Shown here piece by piece: positions 54,038 through 63,020 of a stretch of DNA of 64,000 nt. Location of the stretch: positions 1,405,896 through 1,469,895 of the forward strand of contig WGMB01000003.1 of NCBI GenBank assembly GCA_016125275.1, given 5' to 3'. The notes under the pieces are model-generated. The model was given only the letters and a program-made list of their open reading frames with translations, had not been told where the DNA came from and did no database searches. The position numbers were made by a program, and so were the translations under genes. Each line of letters opens with the position of its first letter. Position 1 is the stretch's first letter. The DNA comes from Acidobacteriota bacterium (GTDB taxonomy: Bacteria; Acidobacteriota; Terriglobia; Bryobacterales; UBA6623).

Positions 54038-55118
54038 GGAAGGACTTGCAGATTATATCGAACGCCTGCAAGCGCAACTTGACAAATGGCGAATAAAAGG
54101 CGAATATCCAGGGGTGCTCTTTCCGATCGAACGGCTCGGCGGCCGACCCGAGTCCGAGGGCCTGACCGGCATCGCCCGGCTGGCGGCCGAGTCGCGCACG
54201 CTGCGCGCCAAGCGCCGGGTGGAGTACCTCGAGCTGCCGAGCCGCTCGCTGCTCAACCGCTGTTCGAACCCTCACATGCCGTTCCGCTGGACGATCAACC
54301 CATACCGAGGGTGCGAGATCGGCTGCCAGTACTGCTATGCGCGCTATACGCATGAGTTCATGGGCCTGAGCGACGGCAAGCTGTTCGAGGAGAAGATCTA
54401 CGCCAAGGGCGAGGTGGCGCGGCTGCTGCGCCGCGACCTGCGCAAGAACCCGCGCGGCGGCATCGCGATCGGCACCAGCACGGACCCCTACCAGCCCGCA
54501 GAGCGGCGCTTCGAGCGGACGCGTTCGGCGCTGGAGGTGTTCGCCGAGGGCTCGGGACAGGATCTTTCGATCACCACGAAATCCGACCTGATCGTGAGGG
54601 ACGTGGAGCTGCTGCAACAGGTGGCCCGGCGCAACCGTTTGTCGATCAACGTGACCGTGACGACCACCGACGAGCAGCTGGCGCGGCTGCTGGAGCCCTA
54701 TGCTCCGAGGCCTTCGCTGCGGCTGGAGGCGGTGGAGCGGCTGGCCGAGGCCGGCTTGACGACGGGCGTCTTCCTGAACCCCGTCCAGCCCGGCATTACG
54801 TCGACCGAGGAGAACCTGCGCGCGGTGGCCCGGGCCGCCAAGCGCGCCGGAGCGAGTTATCTGGGAGGGGGGCTCTTGTTTCTGATGCCAAGCGCACAAC
54901 AGCATTTCTTTCCTTTCGTCGAGAAGGAGTTTCCGCACCTGGCTGCGGCCTACCGCGCGCACTACGAGCAGAACGCCTACCTGCGCGGGGAGCTGGCCGA
55001 GAAGCTGCAGGAGAGGCTGCGCAGGATTCGGGCCGAGGAGGGCTTGGAGTCGCGCCCGGAGGCTTTGCCGGTGGAGGCGCCCGAGCCGCCGGCGCAGCAG
55101 TTGTCGCTATTCGACTGA
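54036..55118 (+). CDS. SPL-family radical SAM protein
   Basis: A cytoplasmic radical S-adenosylmethionine enzyme of 360 residues similar to spore-photoproduct-lyase-like proteins. Cluster cysteines C93, C97 and C100 lie in RGCEIGCQYCYAR; GIAIGTSTDPYQPAE and SLSINVTVTT-type segments (RLSINVTVTTTDEQ) follow in the barrel, and QPGITSTEENLRA nearby. A C-terminal QQLSLFD tail resembles a sliding-clamp-binding peptide (QLSLF); this would fit a DNA-repair-linked protein but may be chance. ATG 54036 overlaps the divergent gene start; no good ribosome-binding site is visible. Confidence 0.88.
   Translation: MEGLADYIERLQAQLDKWRIKGEYPGVLFPIERLGGRPESEGLTGIARLAAESRTLRAKRRVEYLELPSRSLLNRCSNPHMPFRWTINPYRGCEIGCQYCYARYTHEFMGLSDGKLFEEKIYAKGEVARLLRRDLRKNPRGGIAIGTSTDPYQPAERRFERTRSALEVFAEGSGQDLSITTKSDLIVRDVELLQQVARRNRLSINVTVTTTDEQLARLLEPYAPRPSLRLEAVERLAEAGLTTGVFLNPVQPGITSTEENLRAVARAAKRAGASYLGGGLLFLMPSAQQHFFPFVEKEFPHLAAAYRAHYEQNAYLRGELAEKLQERLRRIRAEEGLESRPEALPVEAPEPPAQQLSLFD
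54052..54057 (-). promoter_or_regulatory. TATAAT -10 element inside the divergent radical SAM gene
   Basis: A consensus TATAAT on the minus strand ends 14 bases before ATG 54037; it lies within the first codons of the plus-strand gene. Confidence 0.5.
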
Positions 55119-55129
55119 AGTCTACGGCG

Positions 55130-55135
55130 TAGAAT
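55130..55135 (+). promoter_or_regulatory. TAGAAT -10-like element, leaderless
   Basis: Ends 5 bases before TTG 55141; this closest spacing in the window supports the TTG as first codon. Confidence 0.45.
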
Positions 55136-55140
55136 GCGGG

Positions 55141-55356
55141 TTGGACTCCGGCGCGTACCCTCTTTCGGCGACGATCGGGCTCTGCGCTGCCTGCGCTCAT
55201 GTGGCGGTGACGCGCAGCGCCAAGGGTTCGACGTTCTACCGTTGCCGCCGGGCGAAGACCGATCCGGCCTATGCCAAGTACCCGCCGTTGCCGGTGCTGC
55301 GCTGCCCGGGATTCGAGCCGCAGCGACCGCCGGAGGATGAGGTTAGGGGCGGCTGA
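55141..55356 (+). CDS. small four-cysteine protein (zinc-ribbon-like)
   Basis: A 71-residue protein with C15xxC18 (GLCAACAH), C35 (STFYRCRRA) and C55 (PVLRCPGFE), spaced as in a small zinc ribbon. The patterns FYRC, YPPLPVLRCPGF recur in conserved short hypothetical proteins of Acidobacteriota and Deltaproteobacteria. The start is TTG, 5 bases after TAGAAT. It lies between the radical SAM gene and the permease gene. Function unknown. Confidence 0.7.
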   Translation: MDSGAYPLSATIGLCAACAHVAVTRSAKGSTFYRCRRAKTDPAYAKYPPLPVLRCPGFEPQRPPEDEVRGG

Positions 55357-55376
55357 GGGCCGCACTCGGCGGGCGC

Positions 55377-55382
55377 TACACT
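55377..55382 (+). promoter_or_regulatory. TACACT -10-like element, leaderless
   Basis: Ends 7 bases before ATG 55390; the same hexamer precedes the other large permease gene at 17640. Confidence 0.45.
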
Positions 55383-55389
55383 GTGAGCC

Positions 55390-58300
55390 ATGTCGCCGCG
55401 AACGCTGCTGTTCCGTTCCCTGAGCTACCACCGCGGAATCCACTTGGCGGTCGCCTTGGGCGTAGCGGTGGGAGCGGCGGCGCTGACCGGCGCCTTGCTG
55501 GTGGGCGATTCCGTGCGCGGCAGCCTGCGGGACCTCACGCTGGATCGGCTCGGCGCAATCGACCAGGCGCTGGTGACGGATCGCTTCGTGCGGGAGGAAC
55601 TGGCCGAGGCTCTGCCGGGCCGGGCAGCGCCGGCGATCTCGATTCGAGCCGGGGCGGAGGCGCCGGACAGCGGCGCGAGAGCTTCCAGCGTCAACTTATA
55701 CGGCGTAGACCAACGCTTTTGGGCCTTGTTCGAGCAGCCGGACCCGGAGCTGGGGGCGAGGGAGATCCTGCTCAACCGTTCGCTGGCGCGCGAGCTCGGG
55801 GTGGAGGCGGGGGCCGCCGTGGTGCTGCGCTTCCAGAGCGACGCCCTCGTGCCGTCGGAGTCGGTGCTGGGCCGCAAGAGCGACACGGTGCGCCAGTTGC
55901 GCGTGACGGTGAAGCAGGTGCTCGACGACCGGGGCGCGGGCCGCTTCGGGCTGGCGCCGAGCCAGCAGTTGCCGCTGAACGCCTACCTGGCCCTGCCCAC
56001 GCTGGCGCGCGCGCTCGAGCAGCGCGGCCGGGCCAACTCGATTCTGCTGGCGTCCGAGCCGGGGGCGGAGGCGTCCCGCCAGGCCGACTCGGCCCTACAT
56101 CAGGCGCTGACCCTGGAGGACTTGGAGCTGACGCTGGCGGAGCGAAGCAGTCCCCCGGCGCTCGACCTACAGACCGGCCGCATCGTGCTGGAACCCGCCA
56201 CGGCCTCGGCCGCCCTGGAAGCCGCGGCGGACGAGGAGCTGGCCGCCGCGCCGGTGCTGACCTACCTGGCCAACTCGATCGCGCTCGGCGATCAGGACAT
56301 TCCGTATTCGACCGTAACGGCGCTCGGCGAAGGCGCGGGAGAGTTGACCTTGGCCGACGGCTCCACGGCCGCGCCGCTGAGCGGCGATCAGCTCTACCTC
56401 AACGACTGGGCGGCGCGCGATCTGGGCGCCAAACCGGGCGACCGGATCGCCTTGCGCTACTACGTGGTCGGCCCGCAGGGCGCCCTGGCCGAGGAGAGCC
56501 ATGACTTCGAGCTCGCCAGCGTGGTGCGGCTGAGCGGCCTGGCCGCCGATCCGAATCTGGCCCCCAACTACAAGGGCATGAGCGATGTGGACCGGATGGG
56601 CGACTGGGACCCGCCGTTCCCAGTGGACTTGAGCCGCGTGCGCGACGTGGACGAGAAGTACTGGGACGACCACCGTACGGCGCCGAAGGCGTTCGTGGCG
56701 ATGGAGACGGCCAAGGAGCTGTGGAGCAGCCGCTTCGGCCAGCTCAGCGGCGTCCGCATCCAGCCGGTCTCCGGCCGAGAGCGCTTCGAGAAGGCGCTGC
56801 TCGAGAAGATCGATCCGGCGGCCTACGGGCTCGCTTTCCGTCCGGTGAAGGAGCAGGGGCTGGCCGCGGCGTCGGGCGCGACGGATTTCTCCGGCCTGTT
56901 CATCGGCTTCAGCCTGTTCCTGATCGTGGCGGCGGCGCTGCTGGTGGCGTTGCTGTTCCGGCTGGGGGTGGAGCGTCGGGCGCGCGAGGTCGGACTGCTG
57001 CTGGCCAACGGCTTCACGGTTCCGCAGTTGCGGCGGCTGCTGGTGGAGGAGGGCGCGCTGGTGACGCTGGCCGGCTGCGCGCTGGGCGTTCCGGGAGCGG
57101 TCGCCTACGCCTGGCTGATGGTGTACGGCTTGCGGACCTGGTGGAGCGCGGCGGTCGGCGGCTCGTTCCTGGAGTTGCATGTGGCGCCGCTGAGCCTGCT
57201 GGACGGGACGATCGGCTCGTTCCTGCTGATGGGGCTCTCGATTTGGCTGGCCGTGCGCAAGCTCGAAAAGCTCAGCCCGCGCGCCTTGCTGGCGGGGCAG
57301 GCGGTAGAGGAGGTTCCGGTGGGCGCGACGGTCGGACCCGGCGCGCGGCGGCCCCGCCTCATCGCGCTGGGCTGCTTCGCCCTGGCGGCGGCGCTGCTGG
57401 CGGCGGGCACGCAGTTGCAGGCGGCGGCGCAGGCGGGCGCCTTCTTCGGCGGGGCGGCGCTGCTGCTGGTCGCGGCCCTGGCCTGGTTCCGGGCCTCGCT
57501 GCTCAAACCCTCCACGCGCTCGCTGGTCGGCGGCTCGGCGCCGCTGTGGCGGTTGGGCGTACGCAACGGCTCGCGGTTCCCCAGCCGCAGCGTGTTGTCG
57601 GCGGCGCTGGTGGCCAGCGCGTCGTTCGTGATCGTGACGGTGTCGTTGATGCGGCACGACGTTTCGCACCAGGAGCCTGAGAAGGCCTCCGGCGACGGCG
57701 GCTTCCGGTATCTGGCGCAGTCGGACCTGCCGCTGCACGCCGACCAGCTTCGGGAGGTGGAGACGCCGCGGATCTTCCCGCTGCGGGTGAAGCGCGGCGA
57801 GGACGCCAGTTGCCTGAACCTCTACCAGCCGGGCTCGCCCACGCTGCTTGGCGCACCGCAAGCGGTGATCGAGCGCGGCGGTTTCGCCTTCCAGGGGACC
57901 TTGGCCGAGACGGAGGCCGAGCAGGCCAATCCCTGGCTGCTGCTCGACAAGGAGTTCCCGGACGGCGCCGTACCGGTCTTCGGCGACGCCAACTCGGTGA
58001 TGTGGATTCTGCACCTGGGGCTGGGGCAGACCTTGGAGGTCGACGACGGCGGCGGCGCCAAGCGCAAGCTCATCATCGCGGGCCTGCTCTCGCGCAGCGT
58101 CTTCCAATCGGAGCTGATTCTGGCCGAGAAGCGCTTCTTGGAGCTGTACCCGGACCACAGCGGCTATTCAATGTTCCTGGTCGACAGCCCGGACCCGCAG
58201 GCCGGCGTTGAGCTCGAGAAGCGCTGGGCGGATTTTGGGTTCGACGCTCAAACGACGGCGGACCGATTGGCCGGCTATCTGGTGGTGGAGAACACCTACC

Positions 58301-58674
58301 TGAGCACCTTCCAGACGCTCGGCGGGCTGGGGCTGCTGCTGGGCGTGCTGGGTCTGGCGGTGGTGATGACGCGCAACGTGCTGGAACGGCGCGGCGAGCT
58401 GGCCTTGCTGCAGGCGGTCGGCTACGGTTCGCGGGCGATCGAGAAGCTGGTGCTGGCGGAGAACGTCTTCCTGCTGCTGTTCGGCGTGGGGATCGGGGCC
58501 GGCACGGCCGTGCTGGCGTCGGCGCCGCATCTGCTGAGCGGAATGGCCGAGCCGCCCTGGGCTTCGCTGCTGCTGACGCTGGCGCTGATCGTCGCGACGG
58601 GTTTGGCGGCGGGCGCCGTGGCGGTCTCGCGCAGCCTGCGGCAGCCGCTGCTGGCGGGCCTGCGGCGGGAGTAG
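55390..58674 (+). CDS. large FtsX-domain ABC permease
   Basis: An inner-membrane permease of 1094 residues with two FtsX domains. One helix at about 17-40 (GIHLAVALGVAVGAAALTGALLVG), a periplasmic domain to about 500, helices at about 505-635, two further helices at about 655-705 (IALGCFALAAALLAAG), a second periplasmic domain, and three C-terminal helices from about 975. RSLSYHRGIHL at the start and the VERRAREVGLLLANGFT and LERRGELALLQAVGYGS cytoplasmic loops are typical coupling regions. No ATPase gene is adjacent. Lipoprotein or lipid transport is possible in view of the fold (LolC/MacB relatives). TACACT lies 7 bases upstream. Confidence 0.88.
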   Translation: MSPRTLLFRSLSYHRGIHLAVALGVAVGAAALTGALLVGDSVRGSLRDLTLDRLGAIDQALVTDRFVREELAEALPGRAAPAISIRAGAEAPDSGARASSVNLYGVDQRFWALFEQPDPELGAREILLNRSLARELGVEAGAAVVLRFQSDALVPSESVLGRKSDTVRQLRVTVKQVLDDRGAGRFGLAPSQQLPLNAYLALPTLARALEQRGRANSILLASEPGAEASRQADSALHQALTLEDLELTLAERSSPPALDLQTGRIVLEPATASAALEAAADEELAAAPVLTYLANSIALGDQDIPYSTVTALGEGAGELTLADGSTAAPLSGDQLYLNDWAARDLGAKPGDRIALRYYVVGPQGALAEESHDFELASVVRLSGLAADPNLAPNYKGMSDVDRMGDWDPPFPVDLSRVRDVDEKYWDDHRTAPKAFVAMETAKELWSSRFGQLSGVRIQPVSGRERFEKALLEKIDPAAYGLAFRPVKEQGLAAASGATDFSGLFIGFSLFLIVAAALLVALLFRLGVERRAREVGLLLANGFTVPQLRRLLVEEGALVTLAGCALGVPGAVAYAWLMVYGLRTWWSAAVGGSFLELHVAPLSLLDGTIGSFLLMGLSIWLAVRKLEKLSPRALLAGQAVEEVPVGATVGPGARRPRLIALGCFALAAALLAAGTQLQAAAQAGAFFGGAALLLVAALAWFRASLLKPSTRSLVGGSAPLWRLGVRNGSRFPSRSVLSAALVASASFVIVTVSLMRHDVSHQEPEKASGDGGFRYLAQSDLPLHADQLREVETPRIFPLRVKRGEDASCLNLYQPGSPTLLGAPQAVIERGGFAFQGTLAETEAEQANPWLLLDKEFPDGAVPVFGDANSVMWILHLGLGQTLEVDDGGGAKRKLIIAGLLSRSVFQSELILAEKRFLELYPDHSGYSMFLVDSPDPQAGVELEKRWADFGFDAQTTADRLAGYLVVENTYLSTFQTLGGLGLLLGVLGLAVVMTRNVLERRGELALLQAVGYGSRAIEKLVLAENVFLLLFGVGIGAGTAVLASAPHLLSGMAEPPWASLLLTLALIVATGLAAGAVAVSRSLRQPLLAGLRRE

Positions 58675-58678
58675 GAAG

Positions 58679-60049
58679 CTACTGTCCCTTGCGGGCGAAG
58701 GGGTCCGGCGTGGGGCGGATCGCCTTAGGCAGGACGTTCTCGCCGGTGATCAGGCGCACGCCGCGCTCCCAGAAGAAGTACATCCAGGCGTACTCGGCCA
58801 TCGCCGCGATGCGATTGCGAAAGCCGACCAGGTAGAAGATGTGCACGATGGCCCACAGCAGCCAGGCGCCCAGGCCGGAGGCTTGGGCGTGCGGCAGGGC
58901 GGCGACGGCGCGGCCGCGGCCGATGGTCGCCAGCGAGCCCTTGTCCAGGTAGGAGAACGGCTGACGGGCGGACGCGTCTCCGCCGGAACGGATCGCATCG
59001 GCGATCGCACGGCCAGCGTAGTCTCCCATCTGCATGGCGCCCTGGGCCACGCCGGGGGTCTCCTTGCCGGTCTCGGGGTGGACGTGCTGGGCGGCGTCGC
59101 CCACGACGAACACGTTGGGGTGACCGGGCAGGGTCAGGTCCGGCTGGACGGGGATGCGGCCCCCGTGGGTCTTTTCGCCGCCGAGGCTTCGTCCCACGTT
59201 TTGGGCGACGGGGCTGGCTTCCACTCCGGCCGCCCAGATCACGTTGTTGGCGCCGAGCGTCTCCTCGCGACCGTCGGCCTTGTAGCGGAGGGTCACGTCG
59301 TGCTCGCCGATGGCGGTGACGCGGGCGCCCAGCTTGATCTCGACGCCCATCTTCTCGAGGTCGCGCCGCGCGCGGTCCGCCAAGGCGTCGGGGAAGGCCT
59401 TGAGCACGTTGTCTCCGGGATCGATCAGGATCACGCGGGCGACGTTGGTGTCGAAGTGCCGGAACGAGCGGCGCAGGGTGTGGCGGGCGATCTCGGCCAG
59501 GGCGCCGGCGACCTCCACGCCGGTGGGGCCGCCGCCGACGATCACGAAGGTCAGGGCTTCGAGGCGGCTTTGCTCGTCGGCCTCCATCTCCGCCTGCTCG
59601 AAGGCCAGCAGAAAGCGGCGGCGGATGTTGATGGCGTCGTCGAGATCCTTCAGCCCCGGGGCGAGCTTCTTCCAGTCGTTGTTGCCGAAGTAGTTGGGGA
59701 CGGAGCCTGCCGCCAGCACGAGCCAGTCGTAGCCGTACTCCACGCCGTCGCGCAGCCGCACTGCTTGGCGCTGCAGGTCGACCTCCTCCACCTCGGCCAT
59801 CAGCACCTCGCAGTTGCGCTGGCTTTCGAACATCTTGCGCAGCGGCGCGGAGATCGTAGCGGGGGAGAGGGCCGCGGTCGCCACCTGGTAGAGCATCGGC
59901 TGGAAGACGTGGTGGTTGCGACGGTCGAGCAGCAGAACGTCGGCGTCGGCGCTGCGGAGCGCTCGCACGACGCGGAGACCGCCGAAGCCGCCTCCCACGA
60001 CGATGACGCGCGGGCGCCGAGAGGTTGTTTGGCTTTGCGATGCGCTCAT
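58679..60049 (-). CDS. type II NADH dehydrogenase-like FAD oxidoreductase
   Basis: A 456-residue NAD(P)H:quinone oxidoreductase of the NDH-2 group. FAD motif VIVVGGGFGGLRVVRAL, NAD motif VIVGGGPTGVEVAGALAE and VFVVGDAAQH with the third FAD contact are intact; NHHVFQPMLYQVAT is a family hallmark. The C-terminal region has hydrophobic helices (WLLWAIVHIFYLVGF) for membrane attachment. It starts at ATG 60049, overlapping the MFS gene stop as ATGA. It would pass electrons from NADH to quinone without pumping. Confidence 0.93.
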   Translation of the reverse strand: MSASQSQTTSRRPRVIVVGGGFGGLRVVRALRSADADVLLLDRRNHHVFQPMLYQVATAALSPATISAPLRKMFESQRNCEVLMAEVEEVDLQRQAVRLRDGVEYGYDWLVLAAGSVPNYFGNNDWKKLAPGLKDLDDAINIRRRFLLAFEQAEMEADEQSRLEALTFVIVGGGPTGVEVAGALAEIARHTLRRSFRHFDTNVARVILIDPGDNVLKAFPDALADRARRDLEKMGVEIKLGARVTAIGEHDVTLRYKADGREETLGANNVIWAAGVEASPVAQNVGRSLGGEKTHGGRIPVQPDLTLPGHPNVFVVGDAAQHVHPETGKETPGVAQGAMQMGDYAGRAIADAIRSGGDASARQPFSYLDKGSLATIGRGRAVAALPHAQASGLGAWLLWAIVHIFYLVGFRNRIAAMAEYAWMYFFWERGVRLITGENVLPKAIRPTPDPFARKGQ

Positions 60050-61680
60050 GAGACGCGACGTCCCTCGCAGACGTGGAGGCTGTGGGTGACTTCGGGAACC
60101 GTGTCGGGCTCGAGCAAGGCGCGAATCCGCCGCTCGAGCGCCTGCTCGTCGACGGTGACCCGCTCGTGGTGGCGCAGGTGCTCCATCCAGGACTCGGCCT
60201 GGAAGGTCTCGATGTAGACGCCGGGCTCTTCCATCGCTTCGAAGAGGCCCCACAGGATGGCTCCGTCCCGCTCCCGGCTGCGGCGCAGTTCGCGCATCAG
60301 GCGCTGGAACTCCGCCGCGTTGGCCACGGGCACGCGGTAGCGCGCCAGCACCAGCACGGGCCCCCTGTGCGGTTCGACCTCGACGTTGAGGGGCAAGGGC
60401 CAGTGCTGCGAAGGCGAGAGATTGAGCTGCTCGTTGCGGCTGATGTGGAAGCCGATGGTGGCCAGCGAGCTGACGGCGAGCAAAGCCGCCGAGGTCCACA
60501 GCGACGTGGAGATGGAGGTCTTGGAGGCGACCTGTCCCCAAAGCGCGCTGCCGCCCGACATCGCGCCGAAGAACACGATCAGGTAGACGCCGAGCGCCCG
60601 GGCCCGAACCCAGCGCGGCAAGGAGGTCTGCGCGGCGGTGCTCAGAGACGACAGTGCGAACATCCAGCAGGAGCCCAGCAACAGCATGAAGGGGACCAGC
60701 AGCGGCAGGCTGCGCAAAGACCCCAGCGCCACCGTGGCCACGGCGAACAGCACGCCGGCGACGGCCACCAGCGAGTTGGGAGACAGCGGCTTCAAGATCG
60801 TGGGCAGCAGGAGCGCGCCGCACACCGCGCCCGCGCCGATCGACGCCAGCAGAATGCCGTAGGCGTAGGGGCCGCCGCCGAGCTGCTGCTTAGCCACGAT
60901 GGGCAGCAGGGCCCAGGAAGACGAGGCGAACAGCAGGAACACGCCGGCCCGGATCAGAACGCTGTGGAGCGCCGGAGCATGGCGGGCGTAGCGGATTCCC
61001 GAGCGCATCGCGCCGAAGAAGTGCTCCGGCGGCAGATCGCCGGAAGAGTCTTCGGCGGGCGGCTTCCACCACAGCAGCACGGCGATGATCGCCAGAAAGC
61101 TCACGGAGTTGACGCCGAAGGCGATCCCGGCGCCGAACGAGGCCACCAAGGCGCCGCCGACGGCGGGACCGACGGCGCGCGAGAGGTTGATGCCGACGCT
61201 GTTCATGGCGATCGCGTTGGGCAGGTAGGAGCGCGGTACGAGCTCCGGCACGATCGCCTGCCAGGCCGGCGCGAGCAGAGCGGCGCCGCAACCCAGCAGG
61301 AAGGTGAACAGCAGCAGGGTCCAGGCCGTGGTTTGGCCGGCGATGGTGACCAGGGCCAAGGCCCCGGCGACCAGCGCCATACCCGTCTGGCTGAAGATCA
61401 TGAAGCGGCGGCGGTCCACGATGTCCGCCAGCACGCCGGCCGGCAGAGCCAGCAGGAACATCGGCAGGGAGGTGGCGGCCTGGATCAGCGAGACCATCAA
61501 GGGGTCTGGCGCCAGCGACGTCATCAGCCAGCCGGCGGCGACGTTCTGCATCCACGAGCCGACGTTGGAGATTACGGTAGCGATCCAGAGCGCGCGGAAG
61601 ACGGGCAGGCGAAGGGGCGCCCACGGCGACAGGACGGTATCTCGTGGCGGCACTGCGCTCGAGACGGCTGGATCGGACAT
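60046..61680 (-). CDS. MFS transporter (EntS/DUF894 type) with C-terminal monooxygenase-like domain
   Basis: A 544-residue major facilitator of the enterobactin-exporter-like group. Twelve helices cover residues about 20-410; GVLADIVDRRR between helices 2 and 3 is the usual motif. The last 120 residues form a soluble tail that includes RYRVPVANAAEFQRLMRELRRSR and AILWGLFEAMEEPGVYIETF, a pattern like an antibiotic-biosynthesis-monooxygenase/dimeric alpha-beta-barrel domain. This combination occurs in the family, but its purpose is unclear. ATG 61680 is chosen; ATG 61695 would add MGRSA. Translationally coupled to the NDH-2 gene. Confidence 0.85.
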   Translation of the reverse strand: MSDPAVSSAVPPRDTVLSPWAPLRLPVFRALWIATVISNVGSWMQNVAAGWLMTSLAPDPLMVSLIQAATSLPMFLLALPAGVLADIVDRRRFMIFSQTGMALVAGALALVTIAGQTTAWTLLLFTFLLGCGAALLAPAWQAIVPELVPRSYLPNAIAMNSVGINLSRAVGPAVGGALVASFGAGIAFGVNSVSFLAIIAVLLWWKPPAEDSSGDLPPEHFFGAMRSGIRYARHAPALHSVLIRAGVFLLFASSSWALLPIVAKQQLGGGPYAYGILLASIGAGAVCGALLLPTILKPLSPNSLVAVAGVLFAVATVALGSLRSLPLLVPFMLLLGSCWMFALSSLSTAAQTSLPRWVRARALGVYLIVFFGAMSGGSALWGQVASKTSISTSLWTSAALLAVSSLATIGFHISRNEQLNLSPSQHWPLPLNVEVEPHRGPVLVLARYRVPVANAAEFQRLMRELRRSRERDGAILWGLFEAMEEPGVYIETFQAESWMEHLRHHERVTVDEQALERRIRALLEPDTVPEVTHSLHVCEGRRVS

Positions 61681-61732
61681 AGCGGACCGGCCCATGCCCT
61701 TTCAGCATGGCACGCGGCGCAAGCAGCAGAGG

Positions 61733-62944
61733 TCAGGCCCGGTCGAAGCGGGGGACGGCCAGTTGCTCGCCGCCGCGCAGGGCCGATTGGTGCGCCACGA
61801 TTCCCGGCACGGTCATAGCCAGCGCCTCGTAGACGTCCACGGCCGGCTCGCGATCCTCAAGCAGGGCGTTGATGAACTCGGCCGCTAGGAAGGTGTGGCT
61901 GCCTCCGTGGCCGCTGGAGTGCCGCATCGCAGCGGGCAGCATGTCGCTTTTCCAGTAGTCCGGAATGGACAGCGGCGCGGGGTCGTTGGGGCGGTCCGGC
62001 GTCATCGAGCGATCGGTCCAAAGGTCCGCGTGCGCGCCGCCGTAGGCCATCGCCAGGGAGCCCTTTTCGCCGTACCAGCGGGCCCTCTCGCCGTGGGCGG
62101 GCGTCATCCAGAAGACGTTGCAGCGCGACATGTGGCCCTGGTCGGTCTGCATCAGTGCAGATTCGCACCAGAAGGGATTGTTGTAGGCGTTGTCAGTGGT
62201 CAGGGGATGCTCTTGGCCCCAGCCGAGGGCGGAGACCTTGGCGATGCGTTCGCGGGTGACGCCGACCAGGAAGCCCAGACAGTGCGTCGGGTAGAGCATG
62301 GGCGGCAAGCCCCAGCGCCAACTGTGGGAGCCGTCGGGGTTGTAGTGCCGGGTGGTCTTGTCGGTGAGGATGCGGTTCAGGTCGCCGCGGTCGTGATAGT
62401 ACTCGAGCTCGGTGCAATAGAGTTCGCCGAAGCCCTGCTTGCGGTGCAGCTCGCGCGCGTAGATCGAGGCGCCGCGGTAGTAGCTGGTCTCAGCCATCAT
62501 GTAGCGCCGCCCGGTGCGCTCCTTGGTCGCCCGGAGGCGCTCGGCGTCTTCCAGCGACATGCAGGCGGGGACTGCCGAGATGACGTGCAGCCCGCGCTCC
62601 ATCGCCAGGCAGGCGTGGTCGACGTGGTCCGGCGCGCCGGAGAAGACCGCCACGGCGTCGAGCCGATCGCCGGCCTTGGCCAGCATCTCGTCGTAGGAGG
62701 AGAAGGCGTAGTCGCAGCGGTAGGCGTCGCGCAAGGCTTGGCGGCGGTCGGCGCGCAGGTCCGTGACCGCGGCGACCTCGCACTGGGGGTGCTCGTGCCA
62801 AAAGAACTGCGTCCCGAAACCGCCTCCCAGCACGCCGATGCGGATCTTCTTGTCCGACGGCGGCGGAGCGGCGCGCCCCGGCTGCAAAGCCGTCAGGGCC
62901 AACAGCCCGGCGGAGGCGAGGAACTCGCGGCGATCGGCAGGCAC
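61733..62944 (-). CDS. Tat-exported Gfo/Idh/MocA family oxidoreductase
   Basis: An exported oxidoreductase-like protein of 403 residues. PADRREFLASAGLLAL is a clear twin-arginine signal. Rossmann motif RIGVLGGGFGTQFF; the usual EKP motif is replaced (HVISAVPACMSLEDA has VPA at this point), so the catalytic lysine typical of the family appears to be missing. LPPMLYPTHCLGFLVGV carries a histidine in the catalytic position. Start GTG 62944 is fixed by TATACT 6 bases upstream. The substrate is unknown. Confidence 0.82.
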   Translation of the reverse strand: MPADRREFLASAGLLALTALQPGRAAPPPSDKKIRIGVLGGGFGTQFFWHEHPQCEVAAVTDLRADRRQALRDAYRCDYAFSSYDEMLAKAGDRLDAVAVFSGAPDHVDHACLAMERGLHVISAVPACMSLEDAERLRATKERTGRRYMMAETSYYRGASIYARELHRKQGFGELYCTELEYYHDRGDLNRILTDKTTRHYNPDGSHSWRWGLPPMLYPTHCLGFLVGVTRERIAKVSALGWGQEHPLTTDNAYNNPFWCESALMQTDQGHMSRCNVFWMTPAHGERARWYGEKGSLAMAYGGAHADLWTDRSMTPDRPNDPAPLSIPDYWKSDMLPAAMRHSSGHGGSHTFLAAEFINALLEDREPAVDVYEALAMTVPGIVAHQSALRGGEQLAVPRFDRA

Positions 62945-62950
62945 GGCGGC

Positions 62951-62956
62951 AGTATA
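62951..62956 (-). promoter_or_regulatory. TATACT -10-like element, leaderless
   Basis: Ends 6 bases before GTG 62944 on the minus strand. Confidence 0.45.
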
Positions 62957-63020
62957 TCAGCCCCCCAAAAGCCCCTGACGCCGCCGCTTCCGGTGCAGTA
63001 GCATGGGGCGAGCCTGACCT

